Numbered from the stretch's first letter, positions 19,413-29,211 are shown. The stretch: 64,000 nucleotides of DNA from Amycolatopsis sulphurea (GCF_002564045.1 NZ_PDJK01000002.1:3410001-3474000); one strand, 5' to 3'. Translations and numbers: made by a program. Notes: a model not told the origin generated them from the sequence alone.

Positions 19413-20057
19413 ATGAGCAAGCTGGTGGTGTTCGGCGCGACAGGTTACGCCGGTGGCCTGATCACCGAGGAAGCGTTGCGGCGCGGGCATTCCGTGGTCG
19501 GGGTGGCACGCAAGGCAGCGGGGCTGCCGGAAAGCGTCGACGCGCGTTCGGGGTCGATTCACGACGCCACGTTCGTCGCCGAAGTGACCAGGGGCGCGGA
19601 CGTGCTCGTCGTGGCGACCCACGGTGCCGCGGACGAACAGGGACACGGGCTGCTGGACGCGTTGCCCTCTCTCGTGGAGGCAGCCCGTGCCGCGAACGCG
19701 CGCTTGTCGTTCGTCGGCGGCGCCGGTTCGTTGCGGGTCAGCGAAAACGGCCCGCGGTTGATCGACACGCCGGACTTCCCGGCCGAGTACAAGGGCGAGG
19801 CGGGCAGCCACGCGGAGGTCTTGGAGGCGTTGCGCGCGCTGCCCGAGGGCGTGGACTGGTTCTACGTGAGCCCGGCAGCCGAGTTCGGCGCCTGGATCCC
19901 CGGCGAACGCACCGGCACATTCCGCGTGGGCGGCGATGTCCTGCTGACCGCCGCGGACGGGCACTCCCGGATCAGCGGTGCGGATTTCGCGATCGCCTAC
20001 CTGGACGAGATCGAGCAGCCGAAGCACCCGCGTGCCCGGTTCTCCGTCGCATATTGA
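19413..20057 (+). CDS. NAD(P)-binding atypical SDR protein
   Basis: 214 aa, Rossmann fold with the N-terminal dinucleotide loop VVFGATGYAGG and a start supported by GGAGGCGG. The pattern LVVATHGAADEQGH, RLSFVGGAGSL and the C-terminal SRISGADFAIAYLDEIEQPKHPRARFSVAY resemble YwnB/NmrA-like atypical SDRs. No YxxxK catalytic pair is evident. It converges on prsA with a palindrome between them. Substrate unknown. Confidence 0.82.
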   Translation: MSKLVVFGATGYAGGLITEEALRRGHSVVGVARKAAGLPESVDARSGSIHDATFVAEVTRGADVLVVATHGAADEQGHGLLDALPSLVEAARAANARLSFVGGAGSLRVSENGPRLIDTPDFPAEYKGEAGSHAEVLEALRALPEGVDWFYVSPAAEFGAWIPGERTGTFRVGGDVLLTAADGHSRISGADFAIAYLDEIEQPKHPRARFSVAY

Positions 20058-20116
20058 GCAGTCGGCCTTGGCAGCGGCCGGCACTGCCAAGGCCGCTGCG
20101 GGGCGATCAGCTGAAA

Positions 20117-20169
20117 GCTGTGAAGGGGCCCTTCACGGACTCAGAGTCCGTGAAAGGCCCCTTCACAGC
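20117..20169. repeat. dispersed palindrome between convergent genes (copy b)
   Basis: Arms at 20120-20136 (centre G) and 20150-20166 (centre C; one G-to-A change at the sixth base) around GGACTCAGAGTCC, extended by GCT/AGC outside. It lies between the stops of the SDR gene (20057) and prsA (20182), where a bidirectional terminator would be useful. Confidence 0.88.
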
Positions 20170-20181
20170 GAGAGATAGGTC

Positions 20182-21162
20182 TCAGGCGGCGCCGTCGAAC
20201 AGCGAGGTGACCGAGCCGTCCTCGAAGACCTGCTGGATCGCTTCGGCCAGCATCGGCGCGATGGACAACACGGTGAGCCCGGGGAACCGCTTCTCCGGCG
20301 GGATCGGCAGCGAGTTCGTCACGATGACCTCGCGCGCCTTGCACTCCGAGAGCCGCGCGGTGGCCGGATCGGACAGGATGCCGTGCGTGCACGCGATCAC
20401 CACGTCCGCGGCGCCCTGCTCCAGCAACGCCTCGGTGGCCTTCACGATCGTGCCGCCGGTGTCGATCATGTCGTCGATCAGCACACAGAGCTTGCCCTCG
20501 ACCTTGCCGACCACCCGGTTGGCCACGGCCTGGTTCGGCTTGTCCGGATCGCGCGTCTTGTGGATGAACGCGATCGGCCGGTCACCCAGCTGCTGCGCCC
20601 ACTTCTCGGCCAGCCGCACCCGGCCGGAGTCCGGTGAGACGACCGTGATGTCGGCGTTGCCGTAGGTCCCGCGGATGTGGTCGGCGAGCACCGACTGCGC
20701 CATCAGATGGTCCACCGGGCCGTCGAAGAAGCCCTGGATCTGCGCGGTGTGCAGGTCCACGGTCATGATCCGGTCCGCGCCCGCGGTCTTGAACAGGTCC
20801 GCGATCAGCCGCGCGGAGATCGGCTCGCGGCCCTTGTGCTTCTTGTCCTGGCGCGCGTACGGGTAGAACGGCATGACCACGGTGATCCGCTTGGCGCTGG
20901 CGCGCTTGAGCGCGTCCACCATGATCAGCTGCTCCATCACGTACTCGTTGATGGGCGTGGTGTGCGCCTGGATGACGAACGCGTCGGTCCCGCGGACCGA
21001 TTCCTCGAACCGCACGAAAAGCTCGCCGTTGGCGAAGGTGTGCGCGGTCTGCGGCGTGATCGTCACGTTCAGGTGCTGGGCGACCTCTTCCGCGAGCTCG
21101 TGGTGCGCACGGCCGGAGAAGAGCATCAGATTCTTCTTCGGCGTCCCTGACTTCGGACTCAT
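20182..21162 (-). CDS. prsA: ribose-phosphate pyrophosphokinase
   Basis: 326 aa. Makes PRPP from ribose 5-phosphate and ATP for nucleotide, His and Trp synthesis. Motifs: [20 protein letters not shown], the flexible ATP loop [31 protein letters not shown], and the PRPP loop [19 protein letters not shown] 21162 overlaps the glmU stop (ATGA), so translation is coupled in a glmU-prsA operon, as in mycobacteria. Confidence 0.96.
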   Translation of the reverse strand: MSPKSGTPKKNLMLFSGRAHHELAEEVAQHLNVTITPQTAHTFANGELFVRFEESVRGTDAFVIQAHTTPINEYVMEQLIMVDALKRASAKRITVVMPFYPYARQDKKHKGREPISARLIADLFKTAGADRIMTVDLHTAQIQGFFDGPVDHLMAQSVLADHIRGTYGNADITVVSPDSGRVRLAEKWAQQLGDRPIAFIHKTRDPDKPNQAVANRVVGKVEGKLCVLIDDMIDTGGTIVKATEALLEQGAADVVIACTHGILSDPATARLSECKAREVIVTNSLPIPPEKRFPGLTVLSIAPMLAEAIQQVFEDGSVTSLFDGAA

Positions 21163-22649
21163 GCTGGTGACTCCCGGTCGGTTCCTGCTGCTGACTCGGA
21201 CACAACGGTGTCCTGCGCGGCGAGTGCGGCCTCGGCCGCCTTCGCCGCGGGCGTGCCCGGCCTGCGCCGGACCGCCCAGCCTTCGATGGTGCGCTGCGGG
21301 CCTGCCGACACCGCCAGGGAACCCGGCGGTACGTCGTCGCGGATCACCGCGCCGGCTCCACTGTAAGCGCCGTCTCCGATCTGGACTGGCGCGACCAGCG
21401 TGTTGTCCGCGCCGATGCGCACGTGCGAGCCGACCACGGTCTGGTACTTCTTGACCCCGTCGTAGTTCACGAACACGCTTGAGCAACCGATGTTGCTGTG
21501 CTCGCCGACGGTCGCGTCGCCGACGTACGTCAGGTGCGGCACCTTCGAGCCGGTGCCGATGTCCGCGTTCTTCGTCTCCACGAACGCGCCCAGCTTGCCC
21601 TTCGCGCCGAGCTTCGTGCCCGGCCGCAGGTAGGTGAACGGGCCGACGTTCACGCCGTCGCCCAGCTCCGCACCGGAGCCGTGTACGCGGACCACCGAAG
21701 CGCCTTCGCCGATCTTCACGTCGGTCAGAGTGGTGTCCGGGCCGACCACGGAGCCTTCGCCGACCGAAGTGGCGCCCTTGAGCTGAGTATTCGGCTCGAT
21801 CAGTACGTCACGGGAGAGCGTGACGCCCGCTTCGATCCAGGTGGTGTTCGGGTCGATGACGGTGACGCCCGCGCGCTGCCAGCGCTGCACGATGCGGCGG
21901 TTGTACTCCGCGCCGAGTACTGAGAGCTGTACGCGGTCGTTGACGCCTTCGGTGACCCACGGGTCGTCGACGACGAGCGCGCCGACGCCCTTGCCGTCTT
22001 CGCGCGCGATGCCGAGTACGTCGGTGAGGTACAGCTCACCCTGCGCGTTGTCCGTGGACAGCCGCGACAGGCCTTCGGTGAGCATCGCCGCGTCGAACGC
22101 GTACACGCCGGAGTTGATCTCGGTGATCTCCAGCTGGTCCGGCGTCGAGTCCTTGTGCTCCACAATGGCCGTGACCGCGCCTTCGCCGTCTCGCACGATG
22201 CGGCCGTAACCGGTCGGGTCGGCCACGACGGCAGTGAGCACAGTCACCGCGTTGCCCGAGCCGTTGTGCTCGGCCAGCAGCGCGCCCAGCGTCTCGGTGT
22301 CCAGCAGCGGCACGTCGCCGTAGCTGACCAGCACCGTGCCGGTGAGCCCTTCGGGCAGCTCGTGCAGTGCGCAGGACACTGCGTGCCCGGTGCCCTTCTG
22401 CTCCTCCTGCACGGCGGTGGTGACCTCGCGGCCCAGCGCCGTGCCGACGCGGGAGAGTTCGGCCCCGACCGCGTCCCGCCCGTGGCCGATAACCACGACC
22501 AGATGCTGAGGCTGCAGCCCGGCCGCGGCGCGGACGGCGTGCTCCACCAAGGGCCGCCCGGCGATCGGGTGCAGCACCTTCGGGGTGGACGAGCGCATGC
22601 GGGTGCCCTCACCCGCGGCGAGGATCAACGTGCTCAGCGGGGTGGTCAC
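21159..22649 (-). CDS. glmU: bifunctional GlcN-1-P acetyltransferase / UDP-GlcNAc pyrophosphorylase
   Basis: 496 aa. Makes UDP-GlcNAc for peptidoglycan. The N-terminal uridyltransferase has [26 protein letters not shown], and the C-terminal left-handed beta helix has hexapeptide repeats with [26 protein letters not shown] and the catalytic-site [14 protein letters not shown]. The short C-terminal tail after [12 protein letters not shown] is Ala-rich, as in actinobacterial GlmU. Coupled to prsA downstream. Confidence 0.96.
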   Translation of the reverse strand: MTTPLSTLILAAGEGTRMRSSTPKVLHPIAGRPLVEHAVRAAAGLQPQHLVVVIGHGRDAVGAELSRVGTALGREVTTAVQEEQKGTGHAVSCALHELPEGLTGTVLVSYGDVPLLDTETLGALLAEHNGSGNAVTVLTAVVADPTGYGRIVRDGEGAVTAIVEHKDSTPDQLEITEINSGVYAFDAAMLTEGLSRLSTDNAQGELYLTDVLGIAREDGKGVGALVVDDPWVTEGVNDRVQLSVLGAEYNRRIVQRWQRAGVTVIDPNTTWIEAGVTLSRDVLIEPNTQLKGATSVGEGSVVGPDTTLTDVKIGEGASVVRVHGSGAELGDGVNVGPFTYLRPGTKLGAKGKLGAFVETKNADIGTGSKVPHLTYVGDATVGEHSNIGCSSVFVNYDGVKKYQTVVGSHVRIGADNTLVAPVQIGDGAYSGAGAVIRDDVPPGSLAVSAGPQRTIEGWAVRRRPGTPAAKAAEAALAAQDTVVSESAAGTDRESPA

Positions 22650-22694
22650 AAGGCTCCCAACGATTCACCGGACGGCTGACGTCAGGCAAGAATC

Positions 22695-24374
22695 CTACGT
22701 GGGGTCCTCGGCGGCCCACGCGGGGTCGGCCGCGAAGCTCTCCGCGGAGTGTCCGGCGACCCCGTCCCCGGCCATCGAGTTGGCCGACGCGACCTGGTTC
22801 CCGCCGCCCCGTTTCGCCTGGTACATCGCCGCATCCGCGCGCGCGAGGACCTGCTCGGCCCGCTCCTGCGGGCGCAGGGAGACCAGTCCGATGGAGAGGG
22901 TGACGCCGTGCGAAAGGTGGTGCGGCAGCGACGCGACGGAGCTCGCTGCCCGGCCGAGCGCCATCTTCGCCGCGGACGCCGGCGTCCCAGGCAGCAGCGC
23001 GATGAACTCGTCGCCGCCGTAGCGGGCGACCACGTCGTCTCCGCGCAGGGTGTCGCGGAGCGTGCTCGCGACGACACGCAGCACGTTGTCGCCCTCCGCG
23101 TGCGACTGCTTGTCGTTGACGCCCTTGAAGCCGTCGAGGTCCACGAGCGCGACGGCGAGCGGCTGGGCGTCGGCCGAGGAGGACAGCGCGCGCAACCGCT
23201 CGTCGAGCGCGCGGCGATTCGGCAGACCGGTGAGCGGATCCTGCAGCGCCTGCTGGGTGATCGCCCCGTGTTCGGCCGAAAGCCGTTCGTGCTCGCGGCG
23301 CGCGTTGAGTGTGGCGATCTGGGATTCGCGCAGCGACCACATCTCCATCTCCAGCGCGGTGGCGTAGTCGATCAGGGACTGGTTCGCCGCTTCCGGATCG
23401 AGCCGGGCCAGCTCGCGCGTGATGGTGAGCCGCATCGAGGGCTGGGAAGGCGTTTCGGAGATCTCCCGGTGCGCCTCCCGCATCAAGCTCAGCGCTTCCG
23501 TGCGCCGCCCGGCTTCGTCCAGGCAGCGCCCGAGCGCGACCAGGACCAGCTCCTGCTCGTGCGGAAAGTGGTGTCCGTCATACAGCCGCTGCAGCCGCTC
23601 GACGTGTTCGGCGGCCGGGTGGTGCAGCGCGAGCGCGGCGGCCAGCATGCCCACCTGGTCCACCGCGGCGACGCCGGCCTTGCGCGGGAAGAGCGATTCG
23701 GCGAACGGCCCCTCCGCGGCGACCGCCATCGACGAGGCGGTGCGGAACTTCTCGGCCGCCTCGTCGTAGCGCTCGACGCGTTCCAGGCGCAGGCCCCAGC
23801 CGAGCAGCATCTTGACCCGGTTCATCAGCTGGAGGGTGATCTCGTGCGGGCTCGCGCTCTCCCGGATCGCCTGGTGCGCGCGCCCGATCACCTCCTCCGC
23901 CGCCTCGTACACGCCGAGCTGGTTGAGCACGATCCAGCAGTCGATCAGCGCGTTGGACTGCATCCGGTTCCAGTTGCGCACACTGACCTGGCGGTCCGGG
24001 ATGGTCGAGTCGTCCAGGATCGCCAGCGCCCGGGCGATCTCGGTGAGCGCGGCGTCCTCCTGCGCGGCGAGCACCAGCCGCCGCCCGCGCAGCGCGTGCG
24101 CGTCCGCGCGCAGCAGCGACAGCCCGTGCCGCCGCGTGTGCGCGAGCATTTCGTCGAGCCGTGGTTCGGCCTCCGCGGCGAGGCCGCGGGTGACCAGCCG
24201 GGAGAACGCGGAGGCCCGCAGGAGCTGGGCGACGAGCGTGGGTTCCCCGCGGCGCAGGGTCTCCTCCAGCAGCTCGTCCATGATCGCGACGATTTCGAGC
24301 TGGCTTTCGTGGGCCTGGCGCTGCACGGCCGCGATCAGTTCCCGTGCGCGACCGACCAGCCACGCATCGGACAT
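22695..24374 (-). CDS. GGDEF-domain protein (diguanylate cyclase)
   Basis: 559 aa from ATG 24374. The frame stays open upstream to 24515 but would run through tRNA-Gln, so the internal ATG is chosen. Residues about 1-390 are helical repeats of TPR type (long Ala/Leu/Glu-rich helices; no membrane segment). Then QDPLTGLPNRRALDERL begins the GGDEF domain with the active-site GGDEF at 453-457 and SHGVTLSIGLVSL, so c-di-GMP synthesis is expected. No RxxD inhibitory site is obvious. It is cytoplasmic and probably controlled by protein contacts through the helical repeats. It follows tRNA-Gln and precedes glmU. Confidence 0.88.
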   Translation of the reverse strand: MSDAWLVGRARELIAAVQRQAHESQLEIVAIMDELLEETLRRGEPTLVAQLLRASAFSRLVTRGLAAEAEPRLDEMLAHTRRHGLSLLRADAHALRGRRLVLAAQEDAALTEIARALAILDDSTIPDRQVSVRNWNRMQSNALIDCWIVLNQLGVYEAAEEVIGRAHQAIRESASPHEITLQLMNRVKMLLGWGLRLERVERYDEAAEKFRTASSMAVAAEGPFAESLFPRKAGVAAVDQVGMLAAALALHHPAAEHVERLQRLYDGHHFPHEQELVLVALGRCLDEAGRRTEALSLMREAHREISETPSQPSMRLTITRELARLDPEAANQSLIDYATALEMEMWSLRESQIATLNARREHERLSAEHGAITQQALQDPLTGLPNRRALDERLRALSSSADAQPLAVALVDLDGFKGVNDKQSHAEGDNVLRVVASTLRDTLRGDDVVARYGGDEFIALLPGTPASAAKMALGRAASSVASLPHHLSHGVTLSIGLVSLRPQERAEQVLARADAAMYQAKRGGGNQVASANSMAGDGVAGHSAESFAADPAWAAEDPT

Positions 24375-24477
24375 CTCGGCCAGGGTCGGGCGCCGAGCGC
24401 TCGTGGCGCCGCTCGCTTCCTCGCTCAGCCGCCCACTCCCATCGCCCGCGCCCGTCGTGCACCCTTGCCAGGACAGC

Positions 24478-24548
24478 TCCGCCGCCAGGATTCGAACCTG
24501 AACTGTCAGAACCAAAATCTGAAGTGCTGCCGATTACACTACGGCGGA
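24478..24548 (-). tRNA. tRNA-Gln (anticodon UUG)
   Basis: 71 bases. Acceptor TCCGCCG pairs with CGGCGGA; the D arm holds AATCGGCA; the anticodon loop is TTTTGGT with anticodon TTG; the T loop is TTCGAAT. CCA is not encoded. It lies between the GGDEF gene and the desaturase. Confidence 0.95.
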
Positions 24549-24758
24549 TCGAACCTGGTCAGAATAGCGATGATCGGTGACCGTGGTGGCAGGAGGGTGA
24601 TCCAACCCGCGCCCGGCGCCGCGCCGGAACCGTCCGGATCGGGCGCGGAGCCGGACATTCCGGGCCTCCCCAGCGCGGGAAACCTCCTGTACCGTAACTT
24701 ACGACACCGTAGGTAAGGGCACCCTTTCCAGGACCATACTGCAGGAAGAAGTGAACGT

Positions 24759-25718
24759 ATGACGGCCACCCTCGACCGTTCCCAGCCCGCCGGAAAGCCG
24801 CCGAACGGCGCCAAGCCGATCATCGACGGGCATCGCTCGATGGGTCTGCAGATCACCGTCTACCTCGGCGTGCTGCTGCCGATCGTGGCGCTGCTCGTCG
24901 CCGTCCCGTTCGCCTGGGGCTGGGGGCTGAGCTGGCTGGACGTCGCGCTGTTCGTGGCCTTCTACGGCATCAGTGGGCTCGGTATCACGGTGGCCTACCA
25001 CCGGCATTTCACGCACGGTTCGTTCAAGGCCAAGCCGTGGCTGCGCGTGGTGATGGCGATCTCGGGCAGCCTCGCGCTGCAGGGCCCGGTGATCACCTGG
25101 GTGGCCGATCACCGGCGGCACCACGCGTTCTCCGACCGCGACGGCGATCCGCACTCCCCGTGGGCCTACGGCACCTCGCCGGCGGCCATCGCGAAGGGCT
25201 TCTGGCACGCGCACATGGGCTGGCTGTTCGAGCGGGACCAGAGCAACCAGAGCCGGTTCGCCCCGGATCTGGTCAAGGACCCGGCGATCCGCAAGGTGGA
25301 CGACCTGTTCTGGCTGTGGTCGCTGCTGTCGCTGACGCTGCCGGCCCTGCTCGGCGGGCTGCTGTCTTGGTCGCTGTGGGGTGCGGTCACCGCGTTGTTC
25401 TGGGCCGGGCTGGTGCGCATCTGCGTGCTGCACCACGTGACCTGGTCGGTCAACTCGATCTGCCACATGATCGGCGAGCGCCCGTTCGCCGCGCGCGACC
25501 GCTCGGCGAACTTCTGGCCGCTGGCGATCTTCTCCTTCGGCGAGTCCTGGCACAACCTGCACCACGCCGACCCGACCTCGGCCCGGCACGGGGTCAAGCG
25601 CGGGCAGATCGACATGTCCGCCCGGCTGATCTGGCTGTTCGAGAAGTTCGGCTGGGCGCACGACGTGCGCTGGCCGACCCCGCAGCGGCTGGCCCGCATC
25701 GCCGCCGAGGCGAAGTAG
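24759..25718 (+). CDS. acyl-CoA desaturase (delta-9 type)
   Basis: 319 aa integral membrane di-iron enzyme. The three His boxes are HRHFTH, HRRHH and HNLHH, and hydrophobic segments lie at about 30-75 and 180-215. It introduces a cis double bond into saturated acyl-CoA to adjust membrane fluidity. Start ATG 24759 follows GGAAGAAG. The TetR gene 21 bases downstream may regulate it. The upstream region has CTTAC/GTAAG inverted repeats near 24700. A paralogue starts at 63497. Confidence 0.93.
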   Translation: MTATLDRSQPAGKPPNGAKPIIDGHRSMGLQITVYLGVLLPIVALLVAVPFAWGWGLSWLDVALFVAFYGISGLGITVAYHRHFTHGSFKAKPWLRVVMAISGSLALQGPVITWVADHRRHHAFSDRDGDPHSPWAYGTSPAAIAKGFWHAHMGWLFERDQSNQSRFAPDLVKDPAIRKVDDLFWLWSLLSLTLPALLGGLLSWSLWGAVTALFWAGLVRICVLHHVTWSVNSICHMIGERPFAARDRSANFWPLAIFSFGESWHNLHHADPTSARHGVKRGQIDMSARLIWLFEKFGWAHDVRWPTPQRLARIAAEAK

Positions 25719-25739
25719 CCCGGCAACTACCCTGCTGGA

Positions 25740-26405
25740 ATGGCGGGGAGACGACGGGCCAAACGTGAGGCCCTCACCGGGGCGCGACCGGCCGTTCCGG
25801 TGACCAGGGTGCGGATGACCGGCAGCGAGCGCAGGCAGCAGCTGCTGGACGTGGCGCGGGCGCTGTTCGCGGAAAAGGGCTTCGACGGCACGTCGATAGA
25901 AGAGATCGCGGCACACGCGAACGTGTCGAAGCCGGTGGTGTACGAGCATTTCGGCGGCAAGGAAGGCATCTACGCGGTCGTCGTGGACCGCGAGACCCAG
26001 CTGCTGCTCGACCGGATGGTCTCGGCCCTGCACGGCGGGCATCCGCGGGCGATGCTGGAGCAGGCCGCGACCGCGTTGCTCGGCTACGTCGAGGATTCCC
26101 ACGACGGCTTCCGCATCCTGGTCCGCGATTCCCCGGTGGCCAGTTCCACCGGCACGTTCTCCACGGTGCTCAACGACATCGCCAGCCAGGTGGAGTACAT
26201 CCTGGCCCAGCAGTTCGCCGCGCGCGGGTACGAGGAGAAGCTCTCCGCGCTCTACGCGCAGGCGCTGGTCGGCATGGTCGCGCTCACCGGGCAGTGGTGG
26301 CTGGACGCGCGCAAACCGAAGCGGGACGAGGTCGCCGCGCATCTGGTGAACCTGGCCTGGAACGGATTGTCGCACCTGGAGAACAAGCCGCGGCTGCTCG
26401 GCTGA
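25740..26405 (+). CDS. TetR family transcriptional regulator
   Basis: 221 aa. The helix-turn-helix is seen in GTSIEEIAAHANVSKPVVYEHFGGKEGIYAVVVD; the C-terminal ligand domain has GFRILVRDSP and GQWWLDARKPKRDEVAAHL. This family member lies between glmU and mfd, as Rv1019 does in M. tuberculosis. ATG 25740 is 6 bases after TACCCT (25728-25733), so besides read-through from the desaturase it may have its own leaderless promoter. It probably regulates the desaturase; inferred from adjacency only. Confidence 0.9.
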   Translation: MAGRRRAKREALTGARPAVPVTRVRMTGSERRQQLLDVARALFAEKGFDGTSIEEIAAHANVSKPVVYEHFGGKEGIYAVVVDRETQLLLDRMVSALHGGHPRAMLEQAATALLGYVEDSHDGFRILVRDSPVASSTGTFSTVLNDIASQVEYILAQQFAARGYEEKLSALYAQALVGMVALTGQWWLDARKPKRDEVAAHLVNLAWNGLSHLENKPRLLG

Positions 26406-26411
26406 TCCTGC

Positions 26412-26828
26412 TCACCTGGGTGGGAGATCTGCGGCCAGTTCGCCTCGCGCGAACAGGTCGTCGAGGATCAGCGCGACGGCGGGGGAGACCTGCGCGCGGT
26501 CGGCGAGTGTGAGCCAGCCGAACGAAGCGATCTCGCTGCTCGCGGTCAGTTCGCCGGTGTATTCCGCGGTGTAGCAGGTCATTCGCACGAGCACGCCGTC
26601 CGCGCGGCCATGTGCCTGGGTTTCCCACACCCCGGCCGGCCGGGCCGTCACCGGGTCGAGCGTGACCGACAGCTCCTCGGCGATCTCCCGTATCAGGGTG
26701 GCCACGTCCGATTCCCCGGGTTCGCGCTTGCCGCCGGGCAGGTACCAGGTGTCCTTGCCCGCCGAACGCGCGGCGAGCACCCGGCCGTCGACCACGTGCA
26801 GCCAGGCCACTTTGTCGATCGCGGTCAT
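26412..26828 (-). CDS. NUDIX hydrolase
   Basis: 138 aa from ATG 26828, 7 bases after minus-strand TAGGCT, so probably leaderless. The Nudix box reads GGKREPGESDVATLIREIAEEL (GX5EX7REUXEEXGU with minor change). The rest includes VWETQAHGRADGVLVRMTCY and FGWLTLADRAQVSPAV. It hydrolyses a nucleoside-diphosphate-linked compound; the substrate cannot be read from the sequence. It converges on the TetR gene. Confidence 0.88.
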   Translation of the reverse strand: MTAIDKVAWLHVVDGRVLAARSAGKDTWYLPGGKREPGESDVATLIREIAEELSVTLDPVTARPAGVWETQAHGRADGVLVRMTCYTAEYTGELTASSEIASFGWLTLADRAQVSPAVALILDDLFARGELAADLPPR

Positions 26829-26874
26829 GCCGGCGAGCCTAACCCGGTTCGCGCGGACCCCTCCGCCGGTACCG

Positions 26875-27174
26875 CAGGGTCCCGGCAAAGTCGGTCGAGG
26901 ACCCGTGATCAGCAGAGTGCCGTGGCTGCCGCGTCATCATCGATGGCGGTTGCCCTCTCGATCGATTGCGCCCGGCAGCGGGCGAAGCGGAGGTGTTCGA
27001 GGTGCGCGACCACCTCGTGGTGTGCGCCGGGCCTGTCTCGGGTCTGTGAAGGGTCCCTTCACGGACTCAGAGTCTGTGAAGGGCCCCTTCACGGACTCAG
27101 AGTCTGTGAAGGGCCCCTTCACAGACCTCCGCGGTCGGCGAAGGGTCCCTCACGCCGACTTTGCCGACACCCTG
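26875..27174. mobile_element. MITE-like element, copy 2
   Basis: 300 bp. Left end CAGGGTCCCGGCAAAGTCGG; inverted right end CAGGGTGTCGGCAAAGTCGG (18 of 20 match). It carries three palindrome arms with a 30-bp period (27046-27062 centre T; 27076-27092 and 27106-27122 centre C), which explains the extra length over copy 1. The flanks (GCCGGTACCG and GCCGGTTGGG) share only the first six bases, so a target duplication is doubtful. An SDR fragment begins directly at its right edge. Confidence 0.82.
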
Positions 27175-27465
27175 GCCGGTTGGGCCAAGGCCGCGCTGGA
27201 GGCGTGGAACACCGATCTCGCCCGCTACCTCGGCCCGCGCCGGATCACCGCGAACATCGTTGCGCCCGGCCTGGTCGTGGACACCGGGTTCTTCCACGGC
27301 AAGCTCACCGGCGAACGCCGGGAACAGCTGATCGGCGCCACGATGACCGGCCAGGCCGGGCGCCCCGAGGACGTCGCCGCGGTGGTGCGGTTCCTGGCCG
27401 CGCCGGAGGCCGGGCACATCACCGGTCAGGTGGTGCACGTGAACGGCGGTGCCTACTCCGGCTGA
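27175..27465 (+). pseudogene. C-terminal fragment of a short-chain dehydrogenase
   Basis: About 96 codons reading GWAKAALEAWNTDLARYLGP, then RRITANIVAPGLVVDTGF, GQAGRPEDVAAVVRFLAAPEAGHITGQVVHVNGGAYSG: the region from the catalytic Lys to the end of a classical SDR (FabG-like). The N-terminal 150 residues, with the cofactor loop and catalytic Tyr, are absent, and the MITE ends exactly where the similarity begins. The 5' half is not found on the other side of the element, so a deletion accompanied or followed insertion. Confidence 0.8.
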
Positions 27466-28625
27466 GGCGGCGCCGGGGTCACCCGCAGTACTTTGTCGTT
27501 GTCGCCGTTCGAAGTCGTCACGTACAGCGAGCCGTCCGGGGCGCTGCGCACGGCTCGCAACCGGCCGAACCGGTCGTCGAACTCCGGCGGCAGCGTGACG
27601 CTGGTGACCTTCGCGTCGGCATCCAGGTGCAGCAGCAGGAGTTTCTGCCCCTTCAGCGCGACCACGGCCAGCGCGCCCTCGTCGGTACCCCATTGCGGCC
27701 CGGTGAGGAAGGCGTCCCCGCTGATCGCCTCGGTGGTCGACCCGGAGGTCCACAGTGGACGAACGGCGTCCGGGAACCGGTCGGTGTCGGTCATCGGCAC
27801 GGTCTCGTCGTACTGGTCGTCGGTGCCGCCTTTCGACGGGTCCCAGCCGTAGTTTCCGCCCGGGCGCACCAGGTTGACCTCGTCGTCGAAGCTCGGCCCG
27901 TGCTCGGCCGTGACGATCTGCCCGGTGCCCGGCCGGATCGCCACGCCCTGCACGTTGCGGTGGCCGTAGCTGAGAAGGCGCCGCTCAGCCGGGTCCGCCG
28001 AGGACGGGAAAGGGTTGCCGGGCAACGGTTCCCCGGTCTTCGCGTCGATGCGCAGCACCTTGCCGCCGAGGCTGTGCCGATCCTGGGCGACGGAGGCTTT
28101 CGCGGCGTCCCCGGTGCCGACGAGCAGGGCGCCGTCCGGGCCGAGCGTGGGGCGGCAGCCGGAATGCCGTCCGCTCGGGTTCACCGGGAGGCCGGACAGC
28201 AGGACCCGCACCTTCTCGGCACTCGCGCCGTCCGCGGCGAGCCGCCAGGTGACCAGCCGGACGTCCACCGCCCGGCCGTTTTCCTGGTGTGTCTGGCAGG
28301 TGGTGAACTCGCGCGAGGTCGCGAAGTCCGCGGCCGGTACCAGGCCGAGCAGGCCGCCTTCGCCCGCGACGAGGACGTCCGAGAAGTCCGCTCGCACGTC
28401 GAGGACCCGGCCTTCGCGCACCAGCGCGAGTTTGCCCGGCCGCTGCGGCACGAGCAGCGCGCCGTCCGGGAGGAAGCCGACGTCCCAGCCGTGCGTCAGC
28501 CCGTGCGCGATCTCCTCCACTCGGAACCCGCGGCTGGGCGTGTCCGGCGCTGGTGAGCCGGTCGCGCCCGAGCAGGCGGTGAGCACCATCGAGGAGGCGA
28601 GCAGGGCAGCCAGGCAGCGGCGCAT
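27453..28625 (-). CDS. PQQ-dependent sugar (glucose/sorbosone) dehydrogenase lipoprotein
   Basis: 390 aa from ATG 28625. The signal peptide MRRCLAALLASSMVLTACSG has a lipobox (LTAC). The mature protein is a six-bladed beta propeller of the GSDH family: HGWDVGFLPDGALLV, GEGGLLGLVPAADF, SGCRPTLGPDGALLVGTGDA, SYGHRNVQGVAIRPGTGQIVTAEHGP, GGNYGWDP. Family members oxidise aldoses with PQQ at the outer membrane face. The frame continues upstream to 29102 but loses coding character. The 3' end overlaps the SDR fragment by 13 bases. Confidence 0.88.
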   Translation of the reverse strand: MRRCLAALLASSMVLTACSGATGSPAPDTPSRGFRVEEIAHGLTHGWDVGFLPDGALLVPQRPGKLALVREGRVLDVRADFSDVLVAGEGGLLGLVPAADFATSREFTTCQTHQENGRAVDVRLVTWRLAADGASAEKVRVLLSGLPVNPSGRHSGCRPTLGPDGALLVGTGDAAKASVAQDRHSLGGKVLRIDAKTGEPLPGNPFPSSADPAERRLLSYGHRNVQGVAIRPGTGQIVTAEHGPSFDDEVNLVRPGGNYGWDPSKGGTDDQYDETVPMTDTDRFPDAVRPLWTSGSTTEAISGDAFLTGPQWGTDEGALAVVALKGQKLLLLHLDADAKVTSVTLPPEFDDRFGRLRAVRSAPDGSLYVTTSNGDNDKVLRVTPAPPQPE

Positions 28626-28975
28626 GTGCTCATCATGCCCCACGAATCGGGCGAGTACCGCGCAACGGCCGGGTCGGATCAATACGGACTCATCGGCGAA
28701 CGACCACTGCGCGTATCCGCGCCGCACTCGACGTCGAGGTGTTAGTGCGCCGTAGGCGGCACAGACACGAACGTTCGGCCACTTTTGCTTGTATAGGCCA
28801 AAAGTACTACTGCGAGCCTGCTGTCTCCGCAGGCCTGTTTCACGACGTTCGCGCACGTGCACGCAGCATGGACGACGCCGGCTCGCCGATTCGCTCGTCT
28901 GCTGCGAAGCCGCAGTTGTCGAGCGCACCCGCGTCGTGTGGCAGAACATGCCACCTGCGTACGTCGATCGCGCGG
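28626..28975. other. 350 bp without a recognisable gene
   Basis: No credible reading frame. It contains an AT-richer patch with the inverted repeat ACTTTTG (28781-28787) and CAAAAGT (28799-28805), possibly an old operator or promoter region. The stretch between the sugar dehydrogenase and element copy 3 may be decayed gene sequence. Confidence 0.4.
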
Positions 28976-29206
28976 CCCTGTTGGCAAAGTCGGTGTGAGG
29001 GGTCCTGCGCAGACGGCGGAGGTCCGTGAAGGTCTGTGAAGGGGCCCGAGACAGGCCCGGCGCACACCACGAGGTGGTCGCGCACCTCGAACACCTCCGC
29101 ATCGCCCGCTACCGGACGCAACCGACGAAGATGGCAGGCACGGCCGATGATGACGCAGCAGCCACTACTCTCCCTGCTGATCACGGGCAGTCGACCAACT
29201 TTGCCG
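28976..29206. mobile_element. MITE-like element, copy 3, inverted and decayed
   Basis: In reverse orientation to copies 1 and 2. Left edge CCCTGTTGGCAAAGTCGG corresponds to the right terminal repeat; right edge TCGACCAACTTTGCCG corresponds to the left terminal repeat, with its last bases lost. Internal blocks match copy 1 (GAGACAGGCCCGGCGCACAC, CACGAGGTGGTCGCGC, CTGCTGATCACGGG). The palindrome is reduced to part of one arm. It abuts a DedA fragment. Confidence 0.75.
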
Positions 29207-29211
29207 AGGCC

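Noticed and set aside
24375-24515. Longer N-terminus for the GGDEF protein
   Set aside because: It would read through tRNA-Gln at 24478-24548.
27046-27122. Three evenly spaced repeats resembling a short CRISPR array
   Set aside because: The 17-bp arms and 13-bp spacers are both repeats of the MITE palindrome; spacers are identical and no cas genes are near.
28742-29065. 107-aa minus-strand frame across the edge of element copy 3
   Set aside because: It spans a decayed repeat boundary and has no coding signals.
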